A stretch of DNA of 64,000 nt, taken from NCBI GenBank assembly GCA_021397845.1, contig CM038053.1, positions 148,264,041 through 148,328,040 of the forward strand, in the 5' to 3' direction. The translations under genes were made by a program, and so were the position numbers. Positions 1-10,261 of this stretch are shown here, in pieces; the first letter of the stretch is position 1, and each line of letters opens with the position of its first letter. This DNA is from Areca catechu. Its lineage: Eukaryota; Streptophyta; Magnoliopsida; Arecales; Arecaceae. The notes under the pieces are model-generated. The model saw only the letters and a list, made by a program, of their open reading frames with translations. It had not been told where the DNA came from and ran no database searches.

Positions 1-373
1 AAGTCCCCCCAACCAGAGCTGGCCTTCATGCACCTGGGCCGTTTCATGCCGCCAAGCCCACAAGAGAGAGCTCAAGTCCAAGATAGGCCCACTCTTGACT
101 AGGTCCACCAGGGTTTCTTGGCCCACATGTCAGGGTTGCTTAGCCCTCAAGATATGTTCCATGGGGTGAATCTATAAATGCCACCCCACCCCTCTTGTAT
201 GAATTATCTTTTTTCTTATGAATACAAACAAAAAATTATTTTGGTTGAGTTTTGAGTTTTTCTCCGGATAAGAGTTGGTGTGACACCCTGGTTCCCTATT
301 CTTAAGTTCAAGCCCTAATCCCCTGGTGACTTCTACACTCGCTAGCGATCCTCCCCCACTTTGTCCCATATCA
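1..373 (+). repeat. 3' (U5-side) end of a G-family LTR
   Basis: This stretch matches the reverse complement of the right LTR of G (13933-14516). Shared landmarks are the TATA box, the Cys-poor pyrimidine-rich tract, the CGCTAGCGATCCTCCCC stretch and a terminal ...CATATCA. It ends at 373. The next bases, GAAGT, occur once at the matching place in H's 3' LTR (near 18253). The simplest reading is a G-type element inserted into H's 5' LTR, with the rest of it upstream of the window. Confidence 0.75.
173..179 (+). promoter_or_regulatory. TATA box of the G-type LTR
   Basis: TATAAAT sits at the same place as the TATAAATA boxes of the two G LTRs and of H. It lies about 195 bp before the LTR 3' end, the expected position for a pol II start that opens the R region. 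It is inferred from position and conservation only. Confidence 0.5.
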
Positions 374-736
374 GAAGTGAGCCAATTGAGTCCTGAGTGA
401 TGTAATAAAGTGAGACAACTAAGTTCAGTTGAGTCCACCTAGTTAGGTCCAGTCATTTTTAGTCCAGTCAAGTCCAATGAAGTCCATTCAAGTTATGTTC
501 AAGAGTAGAGTCAACAAATCAAGAATTCACCAGGCCCCCTTAACCAGAGCTGGATTTCATACACCTGGGCCCTTTCATGCAACCAAGCCCACAAGGGAGT
601 GACTCCCTCGATCCAAGAATGGTGGCACTCCAGTTCAGCCCAAGCCCATGGAGTTGCTGCCCAAGCCCAAGAGGAGTTTTCCTGGCCCTCAAGTCATGTA
701 GTTCCAGTCTATTTGGAGTCCAGGGACTTGGGTAAC
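374..736 (+). repeat. H 5' LTR, left part
   Basis: It matches 18250-18618 of H's 3' LTR. It is rich in AGTCCA/GAGTCC words and ends in GTAAC, the TSD of E. The empty site is seen in the 3' LTR at 18612-18616 (GGTAACTCTATAAATA). Confidence 0.85.
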
Positions 737-2286
737 TGATGCAGGATGACTCTAAGAATTGCTAAATATGCAGAAAAATAGTAAACTAATTTTTTTATAA
801 TTTAATTTGTTGGCTAGATTTCCAAAATTAAGAAGAACTAGCAAGAAGAATAGCAATGCATAGAATCATCATGATCTCAAAATAACTCATTTAAGATAAT
901 GAAAGACATGTCCTAGGAATTGAAAAACTCCTATTCTAGGATAGATAATCTTTATCAAATCAGATATCAAGAGAAGAGAAGGATGTTACCAATCAGTGAT
1001 TTAAAGAACTTCCGATGAAGAGAACACACAACACTCAGATTGGAGCCTGGATCATGAAGCTCGGTTCCCTTAAATTTGATGACTGATTTAGGCGATCCTG
1101 GAGGAAAGGAAAGCCTCCTCTAGGGAGGTGAAACACCTTGAGTATCCTGTAAGCATCATGGGTCAATCAAAACAGCAACAACAAAATAATAAAAAGAGAT
1201 TAGGGTTAGTAGAAATCTAAAATCAGGGTTTGAATGTGGGCAGCTTGAAGAAGGATGTTGCTCTTTTCTTTGGGTGGCCTAGGGCACTCTTCCTTTGGGT
1301 GTGTGAAGGCTTGGATGATAGAAAGCTTGGGCATGGAATGATGCTAGGTCAGCAAGGATGTTTAGGGCACACATAGTAACCAAAGAAATACAAAAACTCC
1401 AACACCAACACAAGAACACAAGTTCTTAAACCAATGTTTCAGCAAACATTTAATTCAAGAGATAAAAGTTGCTTACAAGAGGGGGAGGGGTGGATTATTT
1501 ATAGATGTTCCCCAATTTCTCTCCTAGTTAGGATAGGATTACAAAGTTGAGAGGGAGAGGGATTACAAGTTTGCTTAAGACTAGGAGAATACACTTTGAA
1601 TGCAAATAAAACTAGTTCCCTTTATTCTACTTGGATTTTTCTCCTCATTTGACTTGGTCCAAGCACTCTCTTTTGGCTTGGGCACCAATATGGAGTTGGG
1701 CTTGGCATTAGGGCAGCAAGTGGCATCCTTTTTTGGATTGGTGCATGGGCTTTGGGTGCTGGAAGCTGGGGTGCCCTGGTATCAACATATTCCTTGGAAT
1801 CTAAGTTTTGGTGCTCATGGGCTTGACTCCTGGGATTGGAATCTCTTGGCCTGGGGTGTTGGCATATTCTTGGAATCATGGGGCACCTGGCATCTGGCAT
1901 ATTCTAGAGCATATAGAGGGAATCAGGCACATGGAGTGAATTAGGGCATCTGGAGAGCATCTGGAAGGTATCTATGGCTTTGGGGTGTCAAACAAGATCC
2001 TACAAGCTGATGTAAATGCCTTTGGCTCCCGGGTGAGGCCTGGTAGAACTTTAAAATAGGGTATCCTCTATTCTTGTACAAAATCTGGACTCTCACTGGA
2101 CTCATACATAAATACGAGACTCAATGGACTAGACTAGGTTAAGACAAATCAACTACTCTAAACTTATTACAGGACTCAATCTTACTGCTTACAAAATTAT
2201 GACATATGACTAAGGTTCTAAAAAAATCCTAATCAGTAAACCATATGGGATCCAGGGATCTGTGGCTGATCCTGGTGTACTCACTA
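737..2286 (-). repeat. E 3' LTR (1550 bp)
   Basis: Its bounds are TGATGCAGG (737) and the decayed palindromic start TGGTGTACTCACTA (2273-2286). It pairs with 6322-6687 plus 15752-16936. A minus-strand TATAAATA is at 1496-1503. Between about 1660 and 1980 it carries a degenerate run of GGCATCTGGA/GGCACC-like words. The 114-codon frame at 1600-1944 lies in this U3 repeat and is not considered a gene. Confidence 0.88.
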
Positions 2287-2805
2287 ATTCTCCTGGGGCG
2301 GGAGGAACTCGACCCCGTCGAGTAAGGATCAATTTGGCTCAAGGAGGGTCTGGGTTGAGGTGCTGCAGATCCGTACCAGCATTCCACAAGTCATCAGATT
2401 CTGGCCGACCTTGCCACTTGACCAAGTATAGTTGATAGTCATTATCTCAGGGATCGATAGCTTGATCGTGCAGAGCTCTCTCAATCTTTTCCTCACCAAA
2501 ATGCAAAATTTTGTATGGTCGCTCTAGGATAGGTTCACTCACAAAAAAAGGGAGTGGCTCAAGGGGCTCACTGGGAATCACTGCTGGCTTCCTATACTCT
2601 ATGAGATCTGAGATAATGAAGGTAGAGCTAATACCTAAATCAGGTGATATCTAAGGCACATAGGTATTGGGTCCATTACTCTTCATTATTTTGGATGGGC
2701 TAGCTTCACGAGCAGAAAATTCCTTTATTATCATATATTCCACTGCATAAAATTTGTTATCTTTCCTTTAGAAATTAGCCAAGTTGTTATTTAGTCCATT
2801 ACATA
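2287..2805 (-). pseudogene. pol: E: decayed integrase C-terminus and chromodomain
   Basis: Read on the minus strand, it aligns with the C-element segment at 61040-61550 and with the intact IN-C/chromodomain tails of A and M. Traces include the segment before the palindrome CTCGACCCCGTCGAG (2308-2322) and the GISSTF-like stretch near 2610-2640. Stops and frameshifts remove any long frame. D is inserted at 2806. Family membership rests on the paralogues, because the local translation alone is weak. Confidence 0.6.
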
Positions 2806-3075
2806 TGATGCGGGACAAAAAATCGATGTAACCTGGTTATTTGGAAAACAGTGAAACAACTAAACAAACTAGGACCGTGGGAGGGCTAAGAAGCCTCCCG
2901 GGACTAGGGCATACTAGTACTAAAATCCTAAGACAGCTGATCTCTTTTGTTTTCAATTTCATGGGTGGATGTGGCGAAGGAAGGATGATGATGGGGAACC
3001 GGGAAGTGGAACTCATGGCCTTGAGACTCACTCTAGTGGGGAATGCACACAGAAAGTCAGGGGTCAAAGCCTAAT

Positions 3076-3345
3076 GCTACCCTCCCGAGGGATCACAGCA
3101 CCAGCTACCCTGAGCATAAAGCTACCCTCCCGAAGGGGTCACAACACCAGCTACCCTGAGCTCCCATCGAACCCATAATGCACACAGCAGGGCTCTCACA
3201 TAGATGTGCTAGGATGACTCTCGAAGGACACGAGGAGATAAAGAACACGAGATAGGGGATAACTAAGGTGCTCATTGAACCAATAATGCACACAGCAGGG
3301 AACGTCTCACACCCCTCATCGAACCCATAATGCACACAGTAGGGA
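3076..3345. repeat. Tandem repeats in the D LTR (second copy 4676-4944)
   Basis: Two ~40-45-bp units begin GCTACCCTCCCGAGGG and contain CACAGCACCAGCTACCC (3076-3120 and 3121-3160). Three or four copies of a CCCATAATGCACACAGCAGGG-like word follow (near 3171, 3279 and 3324). CCCTCCCGAGGG is self-complementary and could form a small hairpin. The same arrangement recurs in the other LTR, so it predates D's insertion. Confidence 0.8.
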
Positions 3346-3599
3346 ACGAAGAAAACCGGGCCTCAGCCCAGAACCAGAACCGGAACCAACCCAAAAATCT
3401 ATATCAACTCTCTGATTATTACAGGGGGAGAGGGGGCCTTTATATAGGAAAACCAAAACCCTCAGTTTCTTAGCCTCTAAAAAACTAAAAAGGAAACTAA
3501 ATTACATCAAAATTCGTGTTGCATCAAAAATAGTGCTGATATGCTCTGAAGAGCGTGTTGGCTTGATAATCTGCTCCAGAAAGCGTGCTGCTCTAAAAT

Positions 3600-4130
3600 A
3601 TGGGCTGCTCTGAAATCCGTACAAAGACAAACTCACGGTCGTGGAAGGGAAGAACGGTCTCCGGCGGAACACCAGTGGGTGGCGGACGGGCCGGTGGACG
3701 GCTGGCGGTGGGCTGCGGGCGAGGTGGCGGAAGAATTGCACGGCACGCCTCAGGGCACCGGCGTGGCTGGTGGACGTGCGGGCGACCGTGGCAACGGCGG
3801 CGGCGGTGCAGGGGCGCACGTGGGTGGATGGACGACTCCCACGTCTGTTCATCTTCCCACGGGCATGGACGGTGGCGGTCACCACCGGTGGTCGGGCGAG
3901 GGCCGGCGGGCGGCAGGAACGGCAGCGGGCAGCGAGCCGGCGGCGGCAGCGACGACCGTGGGCCATGGCGAGTGGATGCCTCCGTGTCCGTTTGTCTTCC
4001 CACAGGCGTGGGGTGGCGGCGGCGGCTTGTCCGACGAGGGTGGGGGCCGGCGAGCGCTGGCGGCTGTTCGGCGGTGGCGGCCGAGGGTCGGGCAGCCTGG
4101 ATCTGGGACCAGCGGGGTAGAGGCTAGGGT
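3600..4130. other. CpG-rich block inside the D LTR (second copy 5215-5795)
   Basis: This is a sharply GC- and CpG-rich segment in an otherwise AT-rich window. It is open in several frames on both strands (up to 175 codons), with Arg/Gly/Pro-rich low-complexity translations. That is the expected by-product of composition. It resembles the GC-rich leader of G (13240-13900). No protein family is recognisable. The two copies differ by an insertion around 5330-5400. Confidence 0.7.
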
Positions 4131-4322
4131 TTTGAAATTCATTTTAAAACCACGGGAGAAAGATGGTGAAGATGGAATAAAACTGGGATAATTCGGGGAT
4201 AAACCAAGAACAAAACCAGAATAGCGGGGATAGTTGGAATAGCGGGAATAGAAAAATAAAAAAAATTATGAGAAAATAAGAAAAAATAGAAAAATACCAG
4301 GACCTGCCTTGGATCCCCATCA

Positions 4323-4407
4323 TTCTCCTCGACCGCGAAGAACTCGACTCCGTCGAGTTTGAAAGATGGAGCACACCCTAATCCACAACTCTCTCCGATA
4401 CCAAAAT
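4323..4407 (-). other. D internal region with decayed PBS
   Basis: It is 85 bp long. On the left is GGAGAA (as TTCTCC, minus strand), the PPT-side hexamer common to this window. Then come CTCGACTCCGTCGAG and, at 4391-4403, CTCTCCGATACCA. That last motif is the reverse complement of a mutated initiator-Met PBS, directly abutting the 5' LTR at 4408. Confidence 0.8.
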
Positions 4408-5983
4408 TGATGCGGGACAAAAAATCGATGTAACCTAGTTTTTTGGAAAACAGTGAAACCACTAAACAAAATAGGACCGTGGGAGGGCTAAGAAGCCACC
4501 CGGGACTAGGGCATACTAACACTAAAATCCTAAGACAGCTGATATATTTTATTTTCATTTTTCTGGATGGATGTGGTGAAGGAAGGATGAAGATGGGGAC
4601 CCGGAAGTTGAACTCATGGCCTTGAGACTCACTCTAGCGGGGAACGCACATAGAAAGTCAAGAGTCAAAGCCTAAAGCTACCCTCCCGAGGGATCACAGC
4701 ACCAGCTACCCTGAGCATAAAGCTACCCTCCCGAAGGGGTCACAGCACCAGCTACCCAGAGCTCCCATCGAACCCATAATGCATACAGCAGGGCTCTCAC
4801 ATAGATGCGCTAGGATGACTCTTGAAGGACACGAGGAGATAAAGAAGATGAGATAGGGGATAACTAGGATGCTCATTGAACCCATAATGCACACAGCAGG
4901 GAACGTCTCACACCCCTCATCGAACCCATAATGCATACAGCAGGGAACGAAGAAAAATGGGCCTCATCCCAGAACCACAACCAGAACCAACCCAAAAATC
5001 TATATCAACTCTCTGATTATTACAGGGGGAGACGGGCCTTTATATAGATAAACTAAAACTCTCAGTTTCTTAGCCTCTAAGAAAACTAAAAAAGAAAAAT
5101 AAATTACATCAAAATTTGTGTTGCATCAAAAATAGTGCTGATATGCTCTGAAGAGCATGTTGGCTTGATAATCTTCTCCAGAAAGCGTGCTGCTTTGAAA
5201 TCCGTGCAAACACAAACTCACGGTCATGGAAGGGAAGAACGGTCTCCGGCGGAACACCAGCGGGTGGCGGACGGGCCGGCGGCGGGCTTCGGGTGAGGCG
5301 GTGCAATAATGGCACGGCACGCCCCAGGGCGTGTCGTTTGGTCTCCCAAGACCATGGGAGACCTCAGGGCACCGGCGTGGCCGGTGGACGGCGAGGATGA
5401 CCGGGGCCGGCGGGAAGGTGGCCGGCGGACGTGCGGGCGGCGGTGGCAATGGCGGCGGCGTAGGGGCGCACATGGGTGGACGGACGCCTCCCGCGTCTGT
5501 TCGTCTTCCCACGGGCATGGATGGCGGCGGACCCCATGGTGGCCGGGCGAGCGCCGGCGGGCGGTAGGAACGGCGCGGGCGGCTGGTCGGCGACGGCTAC
5601 AGCAGCGGCGGTGGCGGCCGTGGGCCATGGCGAGCGGACGCCTCCGTGTCCGTTCGTCTTTCCACGGGCGTGGGGCAGCTGCGGCGGCTTCTCCGGCGAG
5701 GGCGGGGGTCGGCGAGCACCGGCGGCAGTTCGGCGGTGGCGGTCGAGGGTCGGGCTGCCCTTATTTGGGACAGGCGAGGTGGAGGCTAGGGTTTTGAAAT
5801 TCGTTTTAAAACCATGGGAGAAAGACAGTGAAGATGGAATAAAACTGGGATAACTCGGGGATAAACCAAGAACAAAACCAGAATAGTGGGGATAGATGGA
5901 ATAGCGGGAATAGAAAAATAAAAAAATTCTGAGAAAATAAGAAAAAATAGAAAAATACCCGGACCTGCCTTAGATCCCCATCA
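4408..5983 (-). repeat. D 5' LTR (1576 bp)
   Basis: It is a near-copy of 2806-4322 with an extra ~60 bp, mainly in the CpG-rich block. It ends TTAGATCCCCATCA at 5983, followed by the TSD ACATA. Confidence 0.88.
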
Positions 5984-5988
5984 ACATA

Positions 5989-6321
5989 GGTTCAGCTTTT
6001 GACTAATATCCATAAGCATATGCTGTGCAGAGATTAGTGCAGGTGTAGACATGTGATTCAAGGATGTGGATTTATTGGACTCAACTAATACCTAATAGAC
6101 TCAACTAGACTTCCTATCAAAGGAAATTTATTGGACTCTAAGGGACAAAACCTAAAAAACTATAAACTCTATAGGTTTGATCCTATTAAGGCATGCACAT
6201 GAGAATTTACTATGTATACTTACTAGATGCCAGAGGGTATGTTAGAAGTAAGATGCAAACCTAACATGTACAATGTATGTATGTAGTATGCTTACTTCTA
6301 CAAAATGATTTGATACCAGAC
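5989..6321 (-). pseudogene. E: leader-side remainder of the internal region with PBS
   Basis: It continues E after D. The first ~100 bp match the C element at 61560-61650 (gag/pol linker upstream of the IN C-terminus). The rest is AT-rich and unassigned. At 6309-6318 TTTGATACCA is a decayed reverse-complement PBS next to the 5' LTR (6322). No frame of useful length survives. Confidence 0.6.
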
Positions 6322-6687
6322 TAATGCGGGAATATTCTAAGAATTGCTAAATATGTAGAAAATTAGTAAACTAATTTTTTTTATAATTTAATTTGTAGGC
6401 TAGATTTCTAAAATTAAGTAAGAACTAGCAAGAAGAATAGCAATGCATAGAATCATCATGATTGCAAAATAACTCATGCAAGATAATGAAAGATAGGACC
6501 TGGGAATTGAGAAACTCCCAATTTAGGATAGCTAATCTTCATCAAATCAGATATTAAGAGAAGGGAAAGATGTTACCAATAAATGATTTGAAGAACTTCC
6601 GATGAAGAGAACACACAGCACTCAGATTGGAGAGTGGATGATGAAGCTCGGTTCCGTTGAATTTGATGATTGATTTGGGAGGTCTTG
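6322..6687 (-). repeat. E 5' LTR, left part
   Basis: It starts TAATGCGGG (decayed TGATGCGGG) and follows E's other LTR until TCTTG at 6683-6687. That is the TSD of F, where the sequence jumps to 15747. Confidence 0.85.
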
Positions 6688-7239
6688 TGATGAGAATTCT
6701 CCCAGGGTGCCGGGAATCATGCAGCATGCATAAGTGAATTTCAAAACAAAAATTCAAAGCATGAAACTCTAATTAGCTAGAAAACCCTATTTCCTAGGAA
6801 TCCCTTATGCAATACCAATTAATGAAACATAAATGGAGTCAGAAAAATATACCTAGATCACTGAAATCAAATCCTTTTCATGAGGCTTGCAAGTGCAAGC
6901 CCTCCAATGGTGATCCACTCAAGAATCAATCCTAGGAACCTCTCCCTTGTAGGATGCTTGATCAATTAGGACTCTTCTGATGGACTTTCTTCCTTCGGCA
7001 GCCTCTCCTTCCTTGCTTAGACCTTCGCCCTCCAATAGAGCACTCTAAGCCCTCTCCAAAATCTCTCTTCTCTCTTTTTATCACTTTTTAATTGTCTTCC
7101 TAAATCCTTATCTTAAAATGGCGGACTTGTCTTAAGGAAGACCAATGTCCTAACATGGGAAGGAAGAGACAAGGTGGATATATGTAAGAGTGTAAGAAAG
7201 AAACCAAAATATGATTCCATCGAAACAAATATCGATTGC

Positions 7240-7247
7240 TATTTATA
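7240..7247 (-). promoter_or_regulatory. TATA box of solo LTR F
   Basis: TATATTTATA-like context reads TATAAATA on the minus strand. It lies ~550 bp from F's U5 end (6688), a plausible core promoter of the solo LTR. Confidence 0.4.
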
Positions 7248-7876
7248 GGAGAATGGTAGGCACGAGATAAGCCTTCCCATCAGCCTTTGATCTATTCAAA
7301 CACAGATCAAATAAGACCCTTCACTAAGAAGGAGTCTTATCCTGAAACAACATGTCCCTTTATGTGCCAACCACCTAATTCAAGTCCCTTCAATTTTTTA
7401 TCCAACTTCTCCCTTTGCCACTTGGCATTACTGGTTAAAATAAATCCAAGGGATGTGACTTATGAATGAGAAGCATCGATGATTCAAAAGGACTTAAAGA
7501 AGAAGGACTCTGCTTAGTTGAATTAGCGCCAAAGTGAAGAGACGCGACTCTTCACTTTGCACCAACTTCTCCACACCATACGACACATTTGACCTAGTCA
7601 AAGTATATACAATATGGGTCTCATATTAAAGGGCATTAAGTCTACTTTCCAACCATATTATTTGTTTTCATATTGGAATTCAATTGGTCCTTGTGCACCC
7701 TTTTGAATGCAAAGGTGTCACTTAGGCATCAAGAGTCCCATGCCTTTTGGACTCTTCATATATGGCACATAAAATGTCCAAAAAATTATCAGATAAAATT
7801 TGATAAATTTGTCACACTTAGGACTCAACCCAATCTAGGTCTCCCATAAATTGGTTTGTCCATTTAACAACCTTTT

Positions 7877-8459
7877 TGATGCGGGACAAGGCGGGGGAGG
7901 ATCGCTGGCGAGCATAGAAGTCACAAGAAGATTAGGGCTTGTACTAAGAACCAGGAACTCGGGTGTCACACCTACTCCAATCCGGAGAAAACTCAAAACT
8001 CAAACAAAATATCTTTTTAAGTTGTATTCATGAGAAGAAAATGTTTAATACAAGAGGGGAGGGGTGGTATTTATATTTCACCCAAGGGTACATTACTTAA
8101 GGGCTAAGAAACCCTAACTTGTGGATCAAGAAACCCTGGTTGACCGGTCAACAGTGGGCCTGTCTTGGGCTGGAGCTCTCTCTTTCCTGCTTTGCGGCAT
8201 GAAAGGTTCCAGGTGCATGAAGACCGGCTCTAGTTGGAGGGGTCTGGTGAATATCCTGGCTATTGATGACTCTACTCTTGACTTAACAACTTAACTGGAC
8301 ACTTGATTGAGCTAAAATGACTGGACCTGCCTAAGTGGACTCAACTGACTCAGTTGTCCCACTTTATTAAAGGACTCAAGTGGAACACTTTAACTCAAGT
8401 GACGCAAGACTAGTGGACTCAAATAAAATAAAATAAAATAGGTTTTCGAGTCTCCATCA
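7877..8459 (-). repeat. G 3' LTR (583 bp)
   Basis: It runs from TGATGCGGGACAAGG to TCTCCATCA. A minus-strand TATAAATA is at 8068-8075. It includes an AAATA pentamer run at 8420-8440 that is also present in the other LTR. Confidence 0.92.
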
Positions 8460-8552
8460 TTCTCCTGCAGTGGGGAGAACTCGACTCCATCGAGTCAGGC
8501 TCAGCAGGGTAGATGGAGTCAAAACCAATCAAAAAGGGATTACAAGGCTGGG
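8460..8552 (-). other. G internal region, 3' end
   Basis: It holds the PPT-side TTCTCC (GGAGAA on the minus strand), the CTCGACTCCATCGAG palindrome and ~60 bp of unique sequence. It ends CTGGG (8548-8552), the TSD of K. Confidence 0.8.
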
Positions 8553-9034
8553 TGATGCAGAACGAGAGCTCTGATACCAAAAATGATGCAGAACGAAAAC
8601 TCTGATACCAAAAATGATGCAGAATGCGGAAGCAAATTAAAATTAATGTATTTTTTTTTTTATATATATTTTAGAAGTCGGCTTTGACTCAAAGGAAAGA
8701 TAAACTAATGTTGAAAGAAACTAAGACATGACAGAAAGCACAATTAAAAGGAGTGGATTATCAGAGTAACTCAAAAGTAGGATCGCTGGGGATTGAGAAA
8801 CCCACAGATCTAGGGTTTGCTCTGAGTTTCAACAAAACAGACAAAGTGAGAAGGGAAGGTTCTTGTTACATAGCAGTGATATCTCTCATTGCTTCAATTG
8901 AAGGACACTCTCGAGCAGATTGTAGGATCCTTGGAGATGGGGTATCTTCATAATGGATCCTCGGATTGTAGTCCTTGGCAAAGTTGGTCTCTTCTTGAAC
9001 CATGGATCTTGGAGAGAAGAAGAACAAGGTTAGG
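8553..9034 (-). repeat. K left terminus: inverted partial LTR with two extra LTR-end/PBS units
   Basis: Units of exactly 31 bp lie at 8553-8583 and 8584-8614. Each opens TGATGCAGAACGA and contains CTCTGATACCA (PBS complement). The LTR U5 end proper starts at 8615. Homology to the right LTR stops at 9034 in AAGGTTAGG. The terminal inverted repeat is therefore ~480 bp. Confidence 0.88.
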
Positions 9035-9236
9035 TATGACAAGCCCAGAATCAGTTGACCCGATTACCACTGACCCGAAACCCATTGAAGATTGCATCGA
9101 GGAAGTATATGATGTTGGCTTGAGTCTAGTTGATGAATATGAGGGGGAAGAACTTGAAGAATGTGACATTGATACTATTGGTTCCTTACCTGAGGAGACC
9201 TTGGAAAGCAACCAAGTGGTAGGACCTAGTTCATAA
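9026..9236 (+). pseudogene. gag: K: gag C-terminal acidic linker
   Basis: It is the end of a frame that starts in the inverted LTR, so its ATG is artefactual. The gag part runs from GMTSPESVDP through an acidic stretch (DEYEGEELEECDID) to ESNQVVGPSS. The same peptide follows the zinc knuckle in M (minus strand, about 47510-47290), which places it between nucleocapsid and pol. The stop at 9234-9236 is followed by about 95 bp before the next frame. Confidence 0.7.
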
Positions 9237-9330
9237 ATTCAAGAGATTTTTGAGAACCAGGTTCCTTTAATCAAATACCCCCAGGAAAGAACTCATAGTG
9301 TTAGCCTGAGCTATCAGTTCGTATCCTCTA

Positions 9331-9981
9331 ATGACAGTCATTCCCCAAGTACCAATTGAAGATCTTTGCATTGAACTGTTTAAGTTTGCCCACCCTATGG
9401 TAGATCCTCTCCTTAGGATGACTGAATCAAGCCTCTTACAATTGGACCTTGTCCCATGCCCAGCCACTAAGGTCTCTCCCGTAATCTTAGTTGAACATCC
9501 TTGTCTTGAGCGGATTGATTCACCCAGTCCTGTAGAAGTCCTCCTTATGGCCCCAGACCCCTTCCTTCGCATGACTGACCTACCCTTCTATAGAGTATAC
9601 CTTTCCGCACCCATAGGTCAAATTTTAAGTCTTGAGGTCATCATCCATAGGCCCTTCCATGAATCATTCTCTAATCCATTTCTTGAGAAAGTGGATCATT
9701 ATTTGCTTAGAGAACAAACCTTAACTGTTGCAATCACATGTCCTAGGCTACTTCCCGAACAATCTCTTGATCCATTCCTGGTAGTAGCAAAGTTTTCCTT
9801 TCGTAAGGATGACCAGTTAACACTCATAGATCACCATTCAAACCTTCAGGTCACCACCTTTAGTCAGCAGGTAATTCGAGACTCCACCTCATATTTCCTC
9901 CCTTTCTCTAGGACTTCCAATGCTTCTTACACCATCCAAGTATACTTTGTCAAAGTCTTTAGAGTGAACCACGTGTCATAA
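9331..9981 (+). CDS. K: 216-residue conserved frame in place of RT
   Basis: It is an intact frame of unknown function, with no recognised domain. A close copy is in M (46517-47221, minus; one in-frame stop). The N-terminal half is rich in short hydrophobic blocks (DPLLRMTESS, DPFLRMTDLP). At residues ~85-100 is LPFYRVYLSAPIG, distantly like the start of RT. Near the C-terminus, STSYFLPFSRTSNASY resembles SYFL-F-E-SH in L and A. In all four elements this segment lies between the gag/pol linker and the IN relic YFWKTLWHLLGT. There is no YFDD, no RNase H motif and no signal peptide. It may be a remodelled RT fragment or a non-autonomous-specific protein, and coding is supported only by conservation. 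Confidence 0.5.
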   Translation: MTVIPQVPIEDLCIELFKFAHPMVDPLLRMTESSLLQLDLVPCPATKVSPVILVEHPCLERIDSPSPVEVLLMAPDPFLRMTDLPFYRVYLSAPIGQILSLEVIIHRPFHESFSNPFLEKVDHYLLREQTLTVAITCPRLLPEQSLDPFLVVAKFSFRKDDQLTLIDHHSNLQVTTFSQQVIRDSTSYFLPFSRTSNASYTIQVYFVKVFRVNHVS

Positions 9982-10256
9982 CCTATTAGGTTTGCCACAT
10001 ACTTCTGGAAGACCTTATGGCACCTATTAGGCACCCATGATAAGTTTTCATGCTCTGCATGCCATCCTCCGACCCAAGGTCAAACCTAGAGAGCCGTAGT
10101 TTGTTAGGCTTAGACCTAGGGTTCCTTTGGAATAAAGTCCATTCTTTAGGAATGCGTCGTCAGTCTAGTTTAGTTTTTCTTGACCCTTTACTAGGCTTTG
10201 GCTCAGATTTTAGTTTGATTGAGAGCACCAGGAACTGGGATTTGTATTTTGTTTAG
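9982..10256 (+). pseudogene. pol: K: remnant of the integrase catalytic core
   Basis: It reads PIRFATYFWKTLWHLLGTHDK and then HPPTQGQT followed by a stop. It aligns with the region after the second catalytic Asp in B and N (YFWKTLWH-LGT ... HPQTDGQTE). The first two Asp residues and the final Glu of the DDE triad are absent. The 68-codon frame at 10050-10256 is in another frame but is also conserved in L and M, because the nucleotide sequence is. Confidence 0.7.
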
Positions 10257-10261
10257 GGCTG

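Larger units (their letters stand above)
2806..4322 (-). repeat. D 3' LTR (1517 bp)
   Basis: It pairs with 4408-5983. In transcription order (minus strand) it contains an A/T-rich segment, a CpG-rich block (about 4130-3600), a ~20-bp degenerate array (about 3625-3525), a CTATATAAAGG-type TATA (near 3430-3440) and tandem units (3345-3076). It ends in ...CCCGCATCA. Confidence 0.88.
2806..5983 (-). mobile_element. Element D: two long LTRs around an 85-bp internal region
   Basis: D begins TGATGCGGG and ends CCCCATCA, with the TSD ACATA at 2801-2805 and 5984-5988. The LTRs are 1517 bp (2806-4322) and 1576 bp (4408-5983). Between them are only 85 bp holding a PPT-side motif, the CTCGAC/GTCGAG palindrome and a decayed PBS. 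It interrupts E's internal region, which resumes in register at 5989. D has no gag or pol and is an extreme non-autonomous form. The LTRs carry a CpG-rich block and a repeat array that elsewhere (G, H) are internal, which suggests internal sequence was absorbed into the LTR. Confidence 0.88.

Noticed and set aside
1600..1944. 114-codon + strand frame with a hydrophobic start
   Set aside because: It is antisense in E's U3; the copy in the other LTR (16251-16532) has a different end, and the repeats explain the Gly/Leu/Trp bias.
3502..4191. Long overlapping frames (up to 175 codons) on both strands in the CpG-rich block
   Set aside because: They overlap in many frames, give Arg/Gly/Pro-rich low-complexity peptides and lie in an LTR; GC-rich DNA has few stops by composition.
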